The notes below the pieces were generated by a model. It ran no database searches. It was given only the letters and a program-made list of their open reading frames with translations, and was not told the origin of the DNA. 29,109 bases of DNA from Paramacrobiotus metropolitanus (lineage: Eukaryota > Tardigrada > Eutardigrada > Parachela > Macrobiotidae): assembly GCF_019649055.1 (NCBI RefSeq), contig NW_026570612.1, positions 1 to 29,109 of the forward strand. Reading direction: 5' to 3'. Shown in pieces: positions 18,013 to 27,403 of this stretch. Made by a program: the position numbers and the translations under genes. Position 1 is the stretch's first letter. Every line of letters starts with the position of its first letter.

Positions 18013-18612
18013 CCTGTAAGCACAAGTAAATGTTTTGACACAAAGAACTTTTACAGAGACTTCATGGTCAGCGAAGCGTTGATTGCCGGCCAGCGCTCAA
18101 GCTGTGATTCTGGTTCTGAACGCTAAAACTTTGACAATGATTTCTAAAACTTTGACTCCTAATGCTAAAATTTGACCCTTCGAACTCTGACCCAGCATAG
18201 AAAAACGCACTCTGGCAAAACCATTCTGTCAGTTTTCATATGTATCCCTTCTTTTGTGTTATACATAAGCCAATCTTAAGTTATTTTTGCCCTATGTTCC
18301 TTATATTGTTCTTATGCTGTTGTCTTATGCTTTTCATATTACTCGTATGTTATGCTTGCGTCATTTCTTATGTTATCCCTATATTATTGTTTGGTTAGTC
18401 TTATTTTGTCATCATTTAAGTCCAACGCAGGTTTTAATGTTATTCTTATCTTTGTTATTTCATTACAAATCATAAATCTGCCTTAGTGCCATTACCCAAA
18501 CTGGGATGTGCACTGTAATGACAAAAGTATTTTGTCGTGAACTGTAGTGGCATTACCCCAAAACTTTATTATTTCAGGTGGCCCACTCCAACAGCCACCG
18601 CTCATTCAATTA
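18013..18612. other. no gene recognised
   Basis: AT-rich sequence, pyrimidine-rich at 18235-18480. A candidate upstream exon for the minus-strand gene could not be placed. Confidence 0.35.
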
Positions 18613-19238
18613 AGGAAAATGGCCCGGTACATAGCGTCCAAAATGGTATACATACACTAAAACTTTCGCTTGCGCGCACTCCGAAACACTTTTTTGCAAT
18701 ACTTTATGTCATTCTAAAGCTAAATGATTTGTTTACATTGTTCTGAAAACCGTTTGCGCGCGCAACATCCGGTTGCCGACATATGGTGAAACAAAACGGT
18801 CAAAAAGTTTAAATGCATTGTAGTGTACCAAAAGTCTGGTTATTACCCGATCTTTTCGAAACTTTGCTGTAAAAGCCACATGACCATAAGGTCGAAAGTG
18901 AACCAATTTCAGGTTCATAGCACTTTTCCATAATTTTAAAATGAATTTTAAAATTTTTCAAAATCATTTTAAAATCGGAAAAAAATGCTGTAAATCAGAT
19001 ATTAGTTCACTTTCGACCTTATGGTCATGTGTCTTTAATTTTGGTACACGACAAAGCTTTTGCCCATTTTGTTTCACCATATCTCGGCAACCGGATGTTG
19101 CGCGCGCAAACGGTTGTCTGAACAATGTATACAATCATTTAGCTTTAGAATGACATAAAATATGCAAAAAAGTTTTCGAGGCGCGCAAGCGAAAGCATTG
19201 TGTATGTACCATTTGGACGATATGTACCGGGCCATTTT
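18613..19238. mobile_element. long-inverted-repeat MITE, copy 1
   Basis: Two arms of about 300 bp in opposite orientation around an AT-rich centre (TTTTAAAAT motifs, 18930-18975). The left end reads TTAAGGAAAATGGCCCGGTAC and the right end GTACCGGGCCATTTT. Internal landmarks shared by both arms include CACTTTCGACCTTATGG and GTTGCGCGCGCAAACGG. Frames of 60-70 codons inside are by-products of the repeat. No transposase. Confidence 0.8.
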
Positions 19239-19239
19239 A

Positions 19240-20120
19240 ACATGGTGACCGAATCAAACGACCATACGTGTAGAAAACACCAAGTTTGTTGATCGTGTGC
19301 GTTTTGTTGGGCTGAGTCAAAGATTAGGCAGTTTAATAGAGTTTGAGTGGTTTCTAGTCAGAATCTGAGACGTTAGTCTTGGTGACTTGGTCAGAGTCAG
19401 AGCTTAAGCGCGGGCCCTAATTGTTGACGAACGTGGTATGGGCCATTTCTTTTGTGAATGTTTTCACAATTTTATGGAACATGGTGGGGCAGTGACCAGC
19501 GTGGCCGGACCGTCGGTTACTTGATCTCAAAGGGGCCGACAACCCGTGCGCGCGGCCGGCCCCCGGAGCGTTCTTTAAACTTGGGAAAATACAGTACAAG
19601 TTTACATTAGCAATTTCCTTAGTATCGGGTGGTTGGTTTTCTGTGGTTTTGCCTCAATAGTTGCTTTCCGATGAAACGCGCGTAGCCGCCGGTGACACTG
19701 TTTTCAAAAGGAGGCTTTTGAACGACTAGCCGAGGCTCTTATGGCGATAAACAGCCGCAAGCTGAGACGCAGTATAGCAAATTGAAAACCAAACCATTGA
19801 AGCGCAAAGAAGCAATGCAGGATCTGCTGAAACCCTGTAAAATCTCGCCGCAACGTGATGGGGCTTGTCAAAGTGTGCTTCTCTTATTGTGATTTCGAGC
19901 GCGTTTTGTTCATTTAGACCGCGGTACATTTCGGTCAGATCAAGAACACTTCTGCCAATGTTCATTTCTTCTCATGCTTAATTCGGCTGCCACTTCTAGA
20001 ATTGTGTGACAGAATTCCTGTTTTTTTATTTCTTAGATCTTTAAAATATAAACGGCGAACGTGATCGGTAGCTCTAAGGCCTTTGGGTCACGTCGGTTAA
20101 ATATGACTGCTTTCGATCAT
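19240..20120. other. no clear gene; a possible coding exon at 19850-19965
   Basis: Most of this is anonymous. On the minus strand an ATG at 19965 opens MNIGRSVLDLTEMYRGL...FYR and ends near an AGG|GT-like donor at about 19837. It reads like real protein but has no recognisable family. I list it only as a possibility. Confidence 0.2.
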
Positions 20121-20124
20121 CGAT

Positions 20125-20660
20125 CACCATGCGCGTTTTCATTTCGGCGTTGCTCAATTCGGCCGAAACGTTTTTGCCATTCACTTCTGGCGCGTTACTT
20201 TGGCAGACTCACTTCCGTTTACACCCACTTGCCCACAAAACACAATCCCACCGGAGTTGTCTTTTAGTTCGAAATTTGCTGATAATCACGTTTTAAGACC
20301 ACCACATCCTTCGACGCATTAGCTTACTTTACAATTTATACTTTATGCATCGAGTTTTTCTCACACCGAATATAATAATGTTTCCAATTGCTTTGCAAAT
20401 GACCGAAGCATGCGATTGTACCAGCCCTATACAGCAGAAAAAAAGAAACAGAAGAAACAAAGGAAAACTTGAGAAGACATAAGAGGACATAAGAAAGCAT
20501 AAGAAAACATAAGAAATATGAAAAACCTAGAAATCCTAATGGTAAGAGCCGTACAAACGTAGCAGCCGAAAGGAGCGGTGGTCGAAATGAATGCTGGCCG
20601 AATTGAGAACAAGCCGAAATAAGCGCTGCCTGAAATGATAGGAAATACCTGAGATGTAAC
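20125..20660. mobile_element. fold-back element C (CATTTCGGCC units, CATAAGAAA core)
   Basis: The left arm (about 20128-20210) has ATTTCGGCG, ATTCGGCC and TTCTGGCG units. The right arm (about 20555-20660) has the inverse (GCCGAAAG, GTCGAAATG, GGCCGAATTG, GCCGAAATA, CTGAAATG). Between them is a CATAAGAAA-type purine array (about 20480-20540), matching the plan of element A. Boundaries are approximate. Confidence 0.5.
20339..20426 (-). CDS. candidate last exon of the kinase-Hsp70 gene
   Basis: On the minus strand a long pyrimidine tract ends in CTGCTGTATAG. The following frame codes AGTIACFGHLQSN... for about 29 residues to a TAA, and is in phase with the AC|GTGAGT donor at 20762. Splicing would remove about 335 bp that includes the right arm and core of fold-back element C. 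The tract derives from the repeat core itself, so the acceptor may be a coincidence. Confidence 0.25.
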
Positions 20661-20756
20661 GCGGCCGAACTGATCAGACGCGATTGTTTCCTGAGCAAGG
20701 CATTATCAAGCTATCAGATTCATAACATTTCTTTAATAAATAGAATTTAGCAATAC

Positions 20757-22160
20757 TCACGTAGCTTGCGCCCTAAACTGGCATTCGAACCACTCTTTTA
20801 TTTCGATGCTTGTCTCATTTCCACTCAACAAATTTGATGCCATCAGCGCAGCTCCTTCCGCAACGGCGATCCTTGGATCAATGGTCGCATGTATATGGGC
20901 CGGTGGTAGGACCTCCATTAAGACATCGGTGAGCTGTGGAACGAACCGCCCGCATCCTATTATGATGACATCCGCAACATCAAGTGCAGTCAAACCGGCA
21001 TCTTCTAGTACTTCCTCGATTGGTACAATGATTCTGCGAAACAAATCCGAGCACAGCGTTGCCAGCCTAGACGGGGTTATTGTTATTGCAATACATTTTC
21101 CTTCTACGAGGCACGGTGGGATTTCAATGGTCTCACTACCATGCCCAGTGATCTGTTTGCAGGCGTGCAGCAAGTGTTGTACGATCGCTATGGAGGCAGG
21201 CTCACTGAATGTGTCAATCTTCTTGAATTTGTCGATCACATGTCCAGAAATCCGATTTTCAATGTCTTTTATTCGTAGAAATTTTGAGTAATGAGACGAT
21301 AACAGCGTAACATGTACCGGCTTAGCTTCGGACTTATCGACACTCATAATATATGCAGCAGTGTACAGTTGACTGGAATCTAGTATAAATACCTTTCTTT
21401 CTTGATAGGGAAAATCCTCGATGTATGGCAAGACAGCAGCAAGCGAGTCATCAAGGATCTTCACTCTCTCCATCCCCGCCATAGCTGCAGATAATTCTGT
21501 GGCCCGCCGCTCCACGGAAGTAAAGTATGGCGGAACGGTTATCACAACGGTGTTGACTTTCACTGGGCACCCGTTCGAAGTTTGTAGGCGTTCGACAAGA
21601 CGCCGAAAATGCAACAAAAACATTGAAGTTATCTCTTCAGCTGAATAACATACAGTTTCTCCGCGTTCCTTTATCCTAATCCTTAGACTTCCGTCTTCGT
21701 TGATTTCATAAGGCAGGTCGTCTCTGAGGCTAATAGCTTCTATATCCCCAATTTGTAGCCCGAGGAGAGAATTTAGGTTATATACGCAGTTTTCTGGATC
21801 AGCTTCCTGGTAAGCCTTTGCTTCTTGACCGCATAATATTTTTGTTTCCTGGTTACCGGTCTGGTCGAAGGCAACATATGCCGGAATTAGCGGATCATTG
21901 CTGTGTGGCTCAGTAACCGTTTCTGTTCGGCCATTCCGGTGCACTACCACACTACTGTTCCCCAGTCCAAGACGAATCCCGACGGCAGCGTTTTCTATAG
22001 CCTCGTTTCGCCGTTCATTAAAAGTGCATAATTTTACTAAGCTTTGCAGAAGTTCATTGGAAGTGGTTCTGCGGGAAGTCGTAGCGCTTAAACACTGAGA
22101 AATACACTCCGCCAGCTGCACAGGCACGGAAAGCGCTATAAATGGTGCATAACCATCCAC
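20757..22160 (-). CDS. kinase C-lobe end fused to Hsp70-type nucleotide-binding domain
   Basis: A 467-codon frame. Residues 1-45 are the last helices of a protein kinase C-lobe (GYAPFIALSVP, CISQCLSATTSRRTTSNELL, with the conserved Arg of subdomain XI). From residue 60 an Hsp70/Hsp110-like ATPase fold begins: VGIRLGLGNSSVVV (phosphate-1), IPAYVAFD, VITVPPYFTSVERRAT, ILDDSLAAVLPYI, KVFILDSSQLYTA (phosphate-2), then DVIIIGCGRFVP (adenosine motif) and IAVAEGAALMA. Key Hsp70 residues are altered: the phosphate-1 Asp is Arg, the Gly-rich phosphate-2 loop is absent, and GGSTRIP reads GCGRFVP. ATP hydrolysis is therefore doubtful. The substrate-binding domain is missing unless further exons exist. 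The final TGA lies within a strong donor (AC|GTGAGT), so this may not be the true C-terminus. The product is probably cytosolic. Confidence 0.85.
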   Translation of the reverse strand: MDGYAPFIALSVPVQLAECISQCLSATTSRRTTSNELLQSLVKLCTFNERRNEAIENAAVGIRLGLGNSSVVVHRNGRTETVTEPHSNDPLIPAYVAFDQTGNQETKILCGQEAKAYQEADPENCVYNLNSLLGLQIGDIEAISLRDDLPYEINEDGSLRIRIKERGETVCYSAEEITSMFLLHFRRLVERLQTSNGCPVKVNTVVITVPPYFTSVERRATELSAAMAGMERVKILDDSLAAVLPYIEDFPYQERKVFILDSSQLYTAAYIMSVDKSEAKPVHVTLLSSHYSKFLRIKDIENRISGHVIDKFKKIDTFSEPASIAIVQHLLHACKQITGHGSETIEIPPCLVEGKCIAITITPSRLATLCSDLFRRIIVPIEEVLEDAGLTALDVADVIIIGCGRFVPQLTDVLMEVLPPAHIHATIDPRIAVAEGAALMASNLLSGNETSIEIKEWFECQFRAQAT

Positions 22161-22162
22161 AA

Positions 22163-23054
22163 TTAAAGAAGCGTACCGATTTTTTTAATCGTGTCAGCAT
22201 TTAGTGCTCCGTCTGGAGTTCGGTACAGTCTCTTATTTATATTGCCAACAGCGCTGTCTATCATCTCTAGTATAACACATCCCACGCTCCATATATCACT
22301 CTTTCGGCCTACTTTCTCATGCTCAAGATTAAGATATTTCTTCAGCATTTCAGGCGACATATATCGAAGAGTTCCGCGAATATGGGAAAGGTCACCCGAA
22401 CACGTCATACTTTGCTGCATCTGCACCAGGTCATCTAAATCCCCAAGTAACAATTTGTTATTGGTGCCTAGCCGGTGGATAAGAATATTTCCTGGCTTTA
22501 TGTCGCCATGCACAATATTCTTCAAGTGGAGATGGTTAACTGCATCCGCTATTTCAGAAGCGTAGCGAATGGCTGTTTGTAGATCCTCAACAGCTTTAGT
22601 TTTGATGAGACTCGCTAGGTCTCCATCTACAGTATACACGGTAATTATGAAGAGCAACATTTTGGGCACCGCTATTTCACAACACACACATACCTTCATA
22701 ATAATCCATGAGGAGTTTGACAGAAACCCCGCCAAAAGTTGATGATCTAGCAACACTGACTTGGTGGTAGCAAATAAGATGATCGCACTGTAAAGTCAAT
22801 AGTAACTCCATTCGACTTCTCCAGCTGTTCCAGCTTTCAACATTGGCCAGTACTTCCGAATCTTTGTGTAGCGGGACGACTTTGACTGCCACGGGTGCGG
22901 GTCCATGGACGGTTAAATCTCCGGGATCTGTAATTGCCGCTTTGTAAACAATACCATAGGTACCCCGGCCAATGTAGTCCTCGTCCTCATAAGTGTACCG
23001 ACAACGCTTTCCGAAAGTGTGAGATTTGACATCCATTTCGACGTACAACTGCAT
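22163..23054 (-). CDS. protein kinase domain, N-terminal part of the kinase-Hsp70 fusion
   Basis: Two exons, 23054-22694 and 22626 to about 22180, continue into the Hsp70 frame. The ATG at 23054 is the first, and M7 at 23036 is an alternative. Motifs in order: GRGTYGIV (Gly loop, residues 29-36), VAVKVV (Lys58), an MELLL helix Glu, LLMDYYEDGDLASLI (hinge, formed across the intron), VHGDIKPGNIL (catalytic loop, HGD for HRD), LLLGDLDD (DLD for DFG), GTLRYMSPEML (SPE for APE) and KSDIWSVGCVILEM. The catalytic Lys, Asp, Asn and metal-binding Asp are present, so activity is possible. It is most like STE/MAP3K-type or NEK-type Ser/Thr kinases. The frame changes by one base at the A7 run (22180-22186) before the last C-lobe helices, which are in the next ORF. 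Confidence 0.85.
22627..22693 (-). other. 67-bp GT-AG intron in the kinase
   Basis: Donor GAAG|GTATGT and acceptor TACTGTAG|ATGGAG (minus strand). Phase 1 joining creates a GAT codon and gives DYYED-GDLASLI, the expected kinase hinge. Confidence 0.85.
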
Positions 23055-23577
23055 ATGTGTTCATTAAGCAAATTAAACTGAGCGTAGTACCAAAGTTAAT
23101 AGTTTTGGTGCTAAATTAACCACTTATGTAGCAAGACTATACTTTAAAGCGACCATCGCTGCGTGGTTTTCAATATTAATAATATGAAGAATTTATAACA
23201 GATAATCTTCTAGATAACAGATAACAGATAACAGATAACAGATAGGTAAGTCTTTTGTAAACAGATAATATTCACCATGTAGACCGACAAAATTCACCAA
23301 AACGTTTCCACTCGGACTGACACACCGATAGGCTGCTCTGCAGATCAGACTGAGCAAAACTAATATCAGTATCACTACCCAACATTATCTATGAAGTACA
23401 AAAGGAAAATACAATATATTATATAGGTATCTTAATCGTACGGCTTACGATTATCTTCCTTCACATGTTTAATCCATCTATCCCTTTGTGGCATATTATA
23501 TGCCGTGTACAATATACTCAATACTGTATTCTTGTATCCTCAGTTTTGTTCCATTGAGTTTGTTCGCATTCCTCTGC
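23055..23577. other. 5' flank of the kinase-Hsp70 gene; microsatellite
   Basis: No other gene was recognised. A short (AGATAAC)n tandem of about five units lies at 23210-23245. I could not identify a promoter motif with confidence. Confidence 0.4.
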
Positions 23578-23585
23578 TTATTGAC

Positions 23586-24036
23586 TAGTGTTGGGTCGGC
23601 CCGGCCCGGCCCGGCCCGGCCCGAGCAAGAGGGCCGGGCCGTCGTTTACACGGCCCGGGCCGCGGGCCGATCCGGTCTGCGGCCCGACATGTCCACGGGC
23701 CGCGGCCCGGGCCGTCTTGCAGCACAGTAATATTTCATTCCCGGATGGCATAATGCAAGCGGCTACAGCGGGTATGTCAACGAAAAAATGAACGGATTTT
23801 CGCCTAGAAACGTTTAATGCTATGAAAATCAAGAAAAACTCATCGAAAACAACTAAATTTCAGTAAATCTAAATGAAATTTTTGGTTTTTCTACGTTATT
23901 TAACGTCCACAACGGGCCACGGCCCGGGCCATGGCCCTTCTCCCCGGGCCGAGGGCCGCGGCCCTCCCAAAAGGGCCGGGCTGACCTCGGCCCGGGCCGT
24001 TCGGGCCGCGGCCCTGGGCCGGGATGGCCAACACTA
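23586..24036. mobile_element. hAT-like MITE with GC-rich arms
   Basis: The 451-bp element starts TAGTGTTGG and ends CCAACACTA. It is flanked by a perfect 8-bp target duplication TTATTGAC (23578-23585 and 24037-24044), as typical for the hAT superfamily. Subterminal arms (about 23598-23720 and 23910-24025) are packed with GGCCCGGGCC-type palindromes, while the centre is AT-rich. There is no transposase. Confidence 0.85.
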
Positions 24037-24044
24037 TTATTGAC

Positions 24045-25260
24045 CTGTACACCAGCGTACGCTTGAACATGAACATTGTACAAAATACACGTAACTATGA
24101 ATTTGGGCAAGCGCCAGCATTGGCCATAGCCATAGCAATAGCAGTGCGTCAGGGCTATTGCCAAACGCACGGCTGTCCGGTTACTTGGCTGCCCAACTCC
24201 AGTCTCCATTCTTGGAGTTAGCAATAGCAATACCGTATCGAAATGCAGAGTTAAAAACTGCCCACGGTCTACTTCAGCACAAAAGTACGAAGGGACGAAT
24301 TTACTACTTCCTTGATTCCGAATCGTGGAAACAAATAATTATTTTAGTTTTGAATCTTTCATTTGAGCCATGAATTCTTTTTCGTTTCCGCTGGAAACTG
24401 AATAAAAACACATCAGTTCCATAAGCCACCTGTTCACCAATTTTCCTCGTAGCGAGACCCCCCTAAAATTTTCAAAAATTCAGTCCTCCTACAATTGTCA
24501 TCCGATAATTTTTGGAAGTGTCTCGGGGCAACGGTTTTCATTGGAACTGCAATACTTTTAACTGGAATTGTTGCTTGGAAATGGAATTTCATCAGTAAAA
24601 CGAAATATTGTGAAAATCCTAGTTAAGTAATTTATTGTATAAGATGTGTTTTTTTTTTACCTTTCCTGGAATGTGAATGGCCCCTTGGGGGCCGCTGGTT
24701 TCTTCGAAACAAACTTTCTTCAGTTTCTAAAGTTAAATAACTAAAAAATAGTATTTCAATTGGAATACTGTTTTAAAACAACAGTTATCAGTGATGCGCA
24801 TTCACCTATGCGCCGTTTCACGTTCTGTACTAACGCAGCTTAATACGGAGCGAATTTAATTTGTACGAATACTGTAAAAAACTACCCTGGAGATCAGCTG
24901 CACCTCATTTATTCAAGAATTAGGTGCAGGATTTGCATAAGCATCATAAGATTATTCCACTAGCTCGTACTATCCTAAATTAGCAAGTTTAATACGTAAT
25001 GAATTCATATTTTTCAACTGTGCTGTCAAGTGTTGGTTTCTCGATTCGGGCTCGACATCAATGAAGGTGCGCGACATCGGCAGTGCCCGCCACCCGCAGA
25101 CATATTGTTATGGCATACAGTGCAATAATAACTGCATCGCAATAACACGCACTATGTACATTGGAGTCGTTGGCTGATCATTAACGTAATGCCTGTCGGA
25201 TGACGCGTCCACTGCCTGACTGACATCCCGCTAGTCCAGTTCCACAGAACAATTTTTATA
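24045..25260. other. no gene recognised
   Basis: AT-rich, no open frame with motifs. A small hairpin GGCCCC-TT-GGGGGCC is at 24679-24693. Confidence 0.45.
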
Positions 25261-25261
25261 G

Positions 25262-25425
25262 ATTGTAACACACCAAATTTAATTTAAACCGATTTTAAAC
25301 AAAGGGTTGTTTTTTCGTAAATTGTTTTGACGAACCTTTTACAAACTAGAGCATACCGAACTAATTTAAACCGATCCTAAACAAGGGTTCTTTTTTTGCA
25401 AATTGGTTTGACAAAATGGGTGAAG
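25262..25425 (+). repeat. tandem pair of ~82-bp repeats
   Basis: TAATTTAAACCGAT...AAACAA(A)GGGTT...TTTGAC occurs at about 25280-25331 and again at 25362-25411, with a period of 82 bp and about 85% similarity by eye. Confidence 0.7.
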
Positions 25426-25698
25426 TTTGAAAATTTTTCAGAAACCAAATTTCGAATTTTCCTATGTTTTCTCATCTGAAAATTGCTGTTCAGTCAGCCA
25501 AACAGCTTTTTGTGTACCAAATTTCAGTTTTAATAAATTTTTGCATAATTTCTTTAACACCATAGTTAAGGAGCACGGCCAATTTTTTTTAGTAGTCAGT
25601 AAAATTGTTTAGCGAAAGCTAAATCGCTTACGGTACGATAGGTAGTGCAGGAGAAAAAAACCATTAAGCAAGCGGCGGTTTTGTGCAGCCACTTGCGC

Positions 25699-26200
25699 TA
25701 AGGGAAGTGACCAGGTACATGGTACCAAATTAGTGCACATGCACGTAAACTTTCACTTTTGCGTACTCCCTGACACATTTTTGTTTCGGTTGATGACATT
25801 CTGTTAGCCAGGCGATTTGTATATACCAGACCTCCATGATTCTTTTAAAATGTATTTTAAAATTAAAATAAATTTTAAAATTTGAAAAAACGTGCTAGAA
25901 GAGTGGATTGGTGTCAAAACGTTCTTCGGGGTTATGTGCATTTACTTGCAAAATCTGGAAGAGATCAGTCCATAATGAGCCTTTTGGCACACCTGAATGC
26001 ATTTAAACTTTTTGGAAATTTCCAACAGCCACAGCTCCCGAACCAGATGTTGCGCGCATAAACGTTTTTCACGCCCGTGTACACAAATCATCTGCTACAG
26101 AATGTCATAAAACAAGATGAAAAAGTGCGTGGGAGTGCGCGAAAGGGAAGAATTTCGTGTATGTATACAATTTTGGTATCATGCACCGGCCACTTCCCTA
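25699..26200. mobile_element. long-inverted-repeat MITE, copy 2 (diverged)
   Basis: The left end CTAAGGGAAGTGACCAGGTAC and right end CACCGGCCACTTCCCTA are inverted and align with the TTAAGGAAAATGGCCCGG end of copy 1. The inner arms pair (GATGACATTCTGTTAGC with its inverse near 26090-26110). The centre is again TTTTAAAAT-rich (25842-25888). Confidence 0.75.
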
Positions 26201-26226
26201 GTTCCCTTAACACTGTGTACTGCATG

Positions 26227-26365
26227 CATAGGCGGCTGGAACCCCTAGGCCAGGGGCCGTGGCCCCCTCCAAAATTTTTTTTTAACATAGTAGTCTATGG
26301 GCCTGGCCCACCCCAAAGCCAATACTGGTAGCCCACCCCAAACCGGGAAACTCCAACCGCCCCTG
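26227..26365. mobile_element. 139-bp hAT-like MITE
   Basis: Perfect 8-bp target duplication ACTGCATG at 26219-26226 and 26366-26373. The ends are CATAGGCGGCTGGA and (reverse complement) CAGGGGCGGTTGGA, typical hAT-like terminal repeats. Confidence 0.8.
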
Positions 26366-26407
26366 ACTGCATGTATAGTACGTACTAATTTTTGTCTGAA
26401 ATTTGCG

Positions 26408-26521
26408 TGTCCATTCTGCCCATTTCGGCCACCATTCATTTCGGCCACCATTCATTTCGGCCATTTTCATTTCGGCCATTTTCATTTAATGATGGCCGAA
26501 ATGATAGGGTGCCGAAATTTG
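26408..26521. mobile_element. mini fold-back element B (CATTTCGGCC units)
   Basis: Four to five tandem copies of (C)ATTTCGGCCACCATT / ATTTCGGCCATTTTC are followed by the inverse ATGATGGCCGAAATGAT and GCCGAAATTTGTC. The ends (AAATTTGCGTGTCC; reverse complement AAATTTCGGCACCC) resemble those of element A (AAATTTGGGCACC). There is no purine core. Confidence 0.65.
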
Positions 26522-27199
26522 TCTGTATTCATTTCTGTTTGGGCACCGGGCACGCTCTTTTGACCTTTGCAGATCAAATATAAAGCATATCACGGTAGTA
26601 AGCTTTTCATTTTGAAATAAATGAAATTTGTCTGAATCTGCAGGATGAAAAGTGCCTTGGTGAGCATTATTATGATTTGGAAATTTAATAGATAGACAAG
26701 TAAAGGGCGCATTCAATAAGTACTCAGCACACACTTTAGTACGACCTAAGTCTTTAAAGCTTACGCTCAAGTCGTCTCAGCGGAGGCAGAACTGCCTCTG
26801 CTCCTTCAACTAGGCTCCTAGCAAAGAAAGCCATAAAAACATGTAGCAAGCCCGGGCCTGCATAATGTGTGCCTCTCGAACACAAAGGCGCGCCTTACAA
26901 AAGAGCATTGTTTGGTCGTTTAGTTGAAACAAAACAGCCAGATTCCAACTAAGTTCTGCAACGAGCGCAGCAGAATTGTGTGGCGACTTCATTATTTCTG
27001 CATGAGCACTTACTCGCCTGATACACTGCTATCTCTCAGAAAGTGAAAGTTTACCTTCGAGAATAACATTGGATTTCTTTCAGCTACGCCGAATGAATAA
27101 TTTTAAATACGAGTAGCAATTATTTATTAAAACATGTGACCTCCGTTTTCATCAAGCTGCAAGCGGTTATTGTGTAAATACACAATAAGTTTTGTTAAA
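26522..27199. other. no gene recognised; 5' flank of the small Cys/His gene
   Basis: I see no coding motif. An AT-rich TATTTATTAAAA string about 75 bp before the ATG at 27200 could be a core promoter element. Confidence 0.35.
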
Positions 27200-27350
27200 A
27201 TGGATCGGCGCATTATTAAAGATCGTGATACCGGTCGACGAAAAATCTTTAATGGGAAGCGTTGGTGTTTAGTTTGCTCTGTAGAATCGTGTTCGAATAT
27301 TGCGACACTACGAGGTTTTTGTGGATCCCATGCAAAGAATAATGGAGTTG
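27200..27350 (+). CDS. first exon of a small Cys/His motif protein
   Basis: The ATG at 27200 has a good context (AAAATGG). About 50 residues are basic at first (MDRRIIKDRDTGRRKIFNGKRW) and then contain C-x2-C-x4-C-x8-C-x2-H, which looks like a compact zinc-binding knuckle. The exon ends at a strong donor (TTG|GTAAGTT). If unspliced, the frame would end at 27403. An acceptor (CTTACAG) at 27473 would give only five more codons before TAG, so the rest of the protein is either very short or lies elsewhere. I have a vague memory of similar KIFNGKxW small proteins in invertebrates but cannot name the family. Confidence 0.45.
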
Positions 27351-27403
27351 GTAAGTTACTGCCGATTGAGAGTATGATTAATTTTCTTTCAGCAAAAATT
27401 TAA

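Noticed and set aside
18733-18918. Similar 60-70-codon frames at 18733-18918 and 28713-28919 suggesting a small conserved protein
   Set aside because: Both lie in arms of the same inverted-repeat MITE; similarity is explained by the repeat, and the opposite arm gives comparable frames.
20336-20698. 120-codon minus-strand frame as an independent membrane protein
   Set aside because: The hydrophobic Phe/Leu/Ser run is the translated purine-pyrimidine core of fold-back element C; only its last part is kept as a candidate exon.
24158-24373. 71-codon plus-strand ORF
   Set aside because: No motif or homologous frame; adjacent GCAATA simple-repeat sequence explains the open stretch.
26077-26331. 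ORFs on both strands around the small hAT MITE
   Set aside because: They span the junction of two repeats, so they cannot be a conserved gene.
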